Part shown: piece by piece, positions 61,641 to 64,000 of the stretch
Layout of the letters: every line of letters begins with the position of its first letter
Position numbering within the stretch: position 1 is the first letter of the stretch
Assembly (NCBI RefSeq): GCF_001649575.2
Contig: NC_051432.1
Coordinates: 20,902,565 to 20,966,564, forward strand
Source: Kryptolebias marmoratus
Lineage: Eukaryota > Chordata > Actinopteri > Cyprinodontiformes > Rivulidae
Length of the DNA stretch: 64,000 nt
Direction of reading: 5' to 3'
Notes under the pieces: generated by a model
Told to the model about the DNA's origin: nothing
Database searches by the model: none
Seen by the model: the letters and a program-made list of their open reading frames with translations, nothing else
Program-made: the position numbers and the translations under genes

Positions 61641-64000
61641 AAAACTGTTTCATTTTTTCAATTTGGTGCTAAATAAACTAATTTGAATTGAAACAAGCAG
61701 AATAAATGTGTCACTTCGTCATACTTCACGTCATCTCAACCCCAGAAACAAAAAGCAGACAAACCTTACTCGCTAAATGCATTTAAAAAGGAAAATGCTG
61801 TATTTGTGTACAGAGCAATTTAATATATTTAATATGACAATAGAGATTCATGGGTTGAACTTTGTAAAGCCACATTGAAGTTAGACATCACAATAAAAGT
61901 GTTATTGGTCTGCCCTGCGCTTCAGATTCTTCACACAAAGAGTGATAGTAATATGAGTGTGTGCTTTTATCTAAGTGCTGATTGGCGACCAGTTCTTATA
62001 AAATACAACTTTACTGTTGTACTTTTTTAAGATCAGAATTACAAGGTGCTTTAAAAGACAAAACAATAATCAAGACATCTATAAAAACAAACCACCATTA
62101 AATATCAAGGGGATTACAGATATATAAAATGGTTGAAACAAGAGAATACAAAGATAATTAAAAAGAAACAAACACATCTTGCTTATAAGTAACTTATTAG
62201 ATTCAGGCTATAAAGAAATGGGCAGCACTTGTGATTATTGGTAATTGTCTCCAAGTATGATATTGCAATGACTTTAGAACATCTTTAATTATACTAAATG
62301 AATAAATGTGTCTGTTTTTGAACCCTGAATATAACAATCACATCCTGATTTAGGATTTTAAGCACCACATTCCCTGGTGAACATAGATATCAGTAGAATG
62401 GCATCTGTTTTGCTTGTTATAGCGAAAAGACAGGTAAGACATTTGAGTTTGTAAGAAAGGGAGGCTAGGAAGAACAATTTCATTAATTTCAAAGACATCC
62501 TGTTGATAGACGCGCAATGTCAGCAAAAATGTTCCGTTTCTTGACTCAGCGCGCAATGTTTTAGGATTGCCTAAACATGTCAAGGATTCCCAGTTCCCCA
62601 CCTTTTTTATTTTAGTCACATCTCCTTTTATAAATGAAGAGCAAGTATCACATCAATTCACTTGATTTACTGCTTAGTCTTTATGTCACCTGGCTGGCAA
62701 TTTTACATTTGATGTTGACATCTTTCATTTTTCTTTTCTGTTTGGTAACTACCTCTCAACAGAAATTAGAGTAATGACTCAGATTGCCTCCCCACAGCAC
62801 TGACTTGTTGAGACATAGAATTTTTGGTAAATTAACTTGCCTGCAAATCGTAGGCCACACAGAACTAACTGTAACCCAATACATAAGCTAATTATTCAGT
62901 AGATTTTTTTATAGCTCCAGATATTAATACTTTTCTTAAATGTTGTTAAATTCCTACCTAAACTATTTAGCCAATATCTATTTTTAATGTTATTATGGCA
63001 CAAATTCAATTGAAACTGTAACAAAGCACAGTAAAAATATTGCTTTTCTTTAAATGTGTTTGTGTGAAAGTGGAGTTTAACATGTAGACTGAGCTCACTT
63101 AATTTGGTGCAATCTTTACTACCTTACTAGTTCCCTAATAGGAAAATATCCACCTTTGCTATGGTGCAACAAAACTTATCATGATATTTTCTGCTAAAGG
63201 AGATTAAAAGGAAGAGAGTAAGGGAGATCCAGCAGCCTCTGTGAAGACCATTTTCTCATTGCTGTTTAGCAGACTCTTTGTATTTCTCATTTCCTTCAGG
63301 CAAACATGGGAACGGGTACATGATCTCAATTAGTGGATGGGTGGCTTGTTGTTGTTACAGCCGCATTGCGATTTTTGTTGATATTTTTTGGTAAAAGCCT
63401 TGTGCGGCTTTAGGTTTCTTTACAACTAAATTAATCTGAGAGATTACTGTGGGAGGGTGAGAGAAGTGAGGAAAACACAGATTGGAGAGAGGGAGGTGAG
63501 CATGGAGGATGGTAAATGATGCATTGAAGAAGACAGATAGGAAAAAGGAATGAGTGGGAGCAACATCAGTAAGTGTGTGTGTGTTTTCATGTGTGGTTTA
63601 AATAGTGTCCCATCATCCACGCTCAGCTTCTCACCCTGTCCCCTGCCTATGGGGCCCATTGGGAGCTGGAGTGGTGTCTGTTTCACTGCCTCATGAAGTG
63701 GAAGTGAGTGGATGATGGGCTGCCAGAAACAGTCCCTGAGTGTGGTTTGATTTCTGGCTGTTTTTGAGTGTGTTCATTAAAGAATGCATGAAGCAATGTG
63801 GTTTGGTTTGTTTGTTTCAATTCCAATACACAATCTAAGAGACTAGTAACATACATTGAAAGCGTATTTTACAAGAAACCTAAAATGCCAAACTGAAGTG
63901 AACAGATTTGGTACACATTCATTACTTGGGCACTACTTTTATTAATTTGGGAGTTTTGCTACTGCATGGTGCTTAAGACTTGCACAAGATTTCTACCGCC

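Larger units (their letters stand above)
55907..64000 (+). other. sgcz: SGCZ intron 2, 5' part
   Basis: No exon with the conserved DGMGNLRVT-type sequence of the next sarcoglycan exon is visible up to the window end, so the intron is at least 8.1 kb. It is AT-rich and contains a tRNA-like SINE head near 58.3 kb, a hairpin at 60.0 kb, GT-rich tracts at 60.97-61.28 kb and a degenerate AATTG/GATTA-type tract at 61.45-61.64 kb. The rest (for example 56.0-58.2 and 61.7-64.0 kb) shows nothing recognisable. Confidence 0.8.

Noticed and set aside
1..64000. CRISPR arrays, prokaryotic operons, rRNA genes
   Set aside because: No regularly spaced direct repeats with unique spacers, no dense coding, no rRNA core sequence; the window is vertebrate intron-type DNA.

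Overview
The window is AT-rich vertebrate nuclear DNA, almost entirely non-coding. The one protein-coding exon is typical of SGCZ (zeta-sarcoglycan). The repeats are ray-finned-fish types: tRNA-headed SINEs with L2-like tails, CR1/L2/Rex-like and Nimb/I-like LINE relics, and solo LTRs with TGTTA/TGTCA...TGACA ends. Together these point to a teleost, probably a percomorph. The organism call is inference.

The single exon (55697-55906, + strand, 210 nt, phase 0 at both ends) encodes the cytoplasmic N-terminus, the transmembrane helix and the first extracellular residues of zeta-sarcoglycan. A pyrimidine-rich acceptor and a GT donor flank it. The known SGCZ structure puts a very short coding exon 1 ahead of this exon and a very large first intron between them. 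The roughly 55 kb upstream is therefore best read as intron 1, and the roughly 8 kb downstream as the start of intron 2. Neither exon 1 nor exon 3 could be found. SGCZ is the only gene supported here, so there is no operon or pathway to describe.

Layout: (AT)n at the left edge; a plus-strand solo LTR with a perfect 5-bp target duplication (715-1467); a SINE/L2 tail (2318-2527); a minus-strand LINE reverse-transcriptase relic (2955-3930); a tRNA-derived SINE (4946-5109); a long, mostly unique AT-rich stretch to about 34.8 kb with microsatellites, a G-quadruplex motif and several hairpins; a near-complete minus-strand SINE (34822-35148); a purine-rich block near 36 kb; a second LINE relic (37441-37700) and an (ATGG)8 array; a minus-strand solo LTR (48647-49077) with another perfect 5-bp duplication; a (TG)15/purine/pyrimidine block about 1 kb upstream of the exon; the exon; and intron 2 with a tRNA-like SINE head, a 46-nt hairpin and GT-rich tracts.

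No CRISPR array, bacterial-type gene cluster or convincing new protein gene was seen. Most open frames of 60-180 codons are low-complexity or lie on repeats. The items most worth checking are two strong hairpins (30857-30899 and 60007-60052), the two solo LTRs, the unusual N-terminus of the SGCZ exon, and the polarised purine/pyrimidine block before it.
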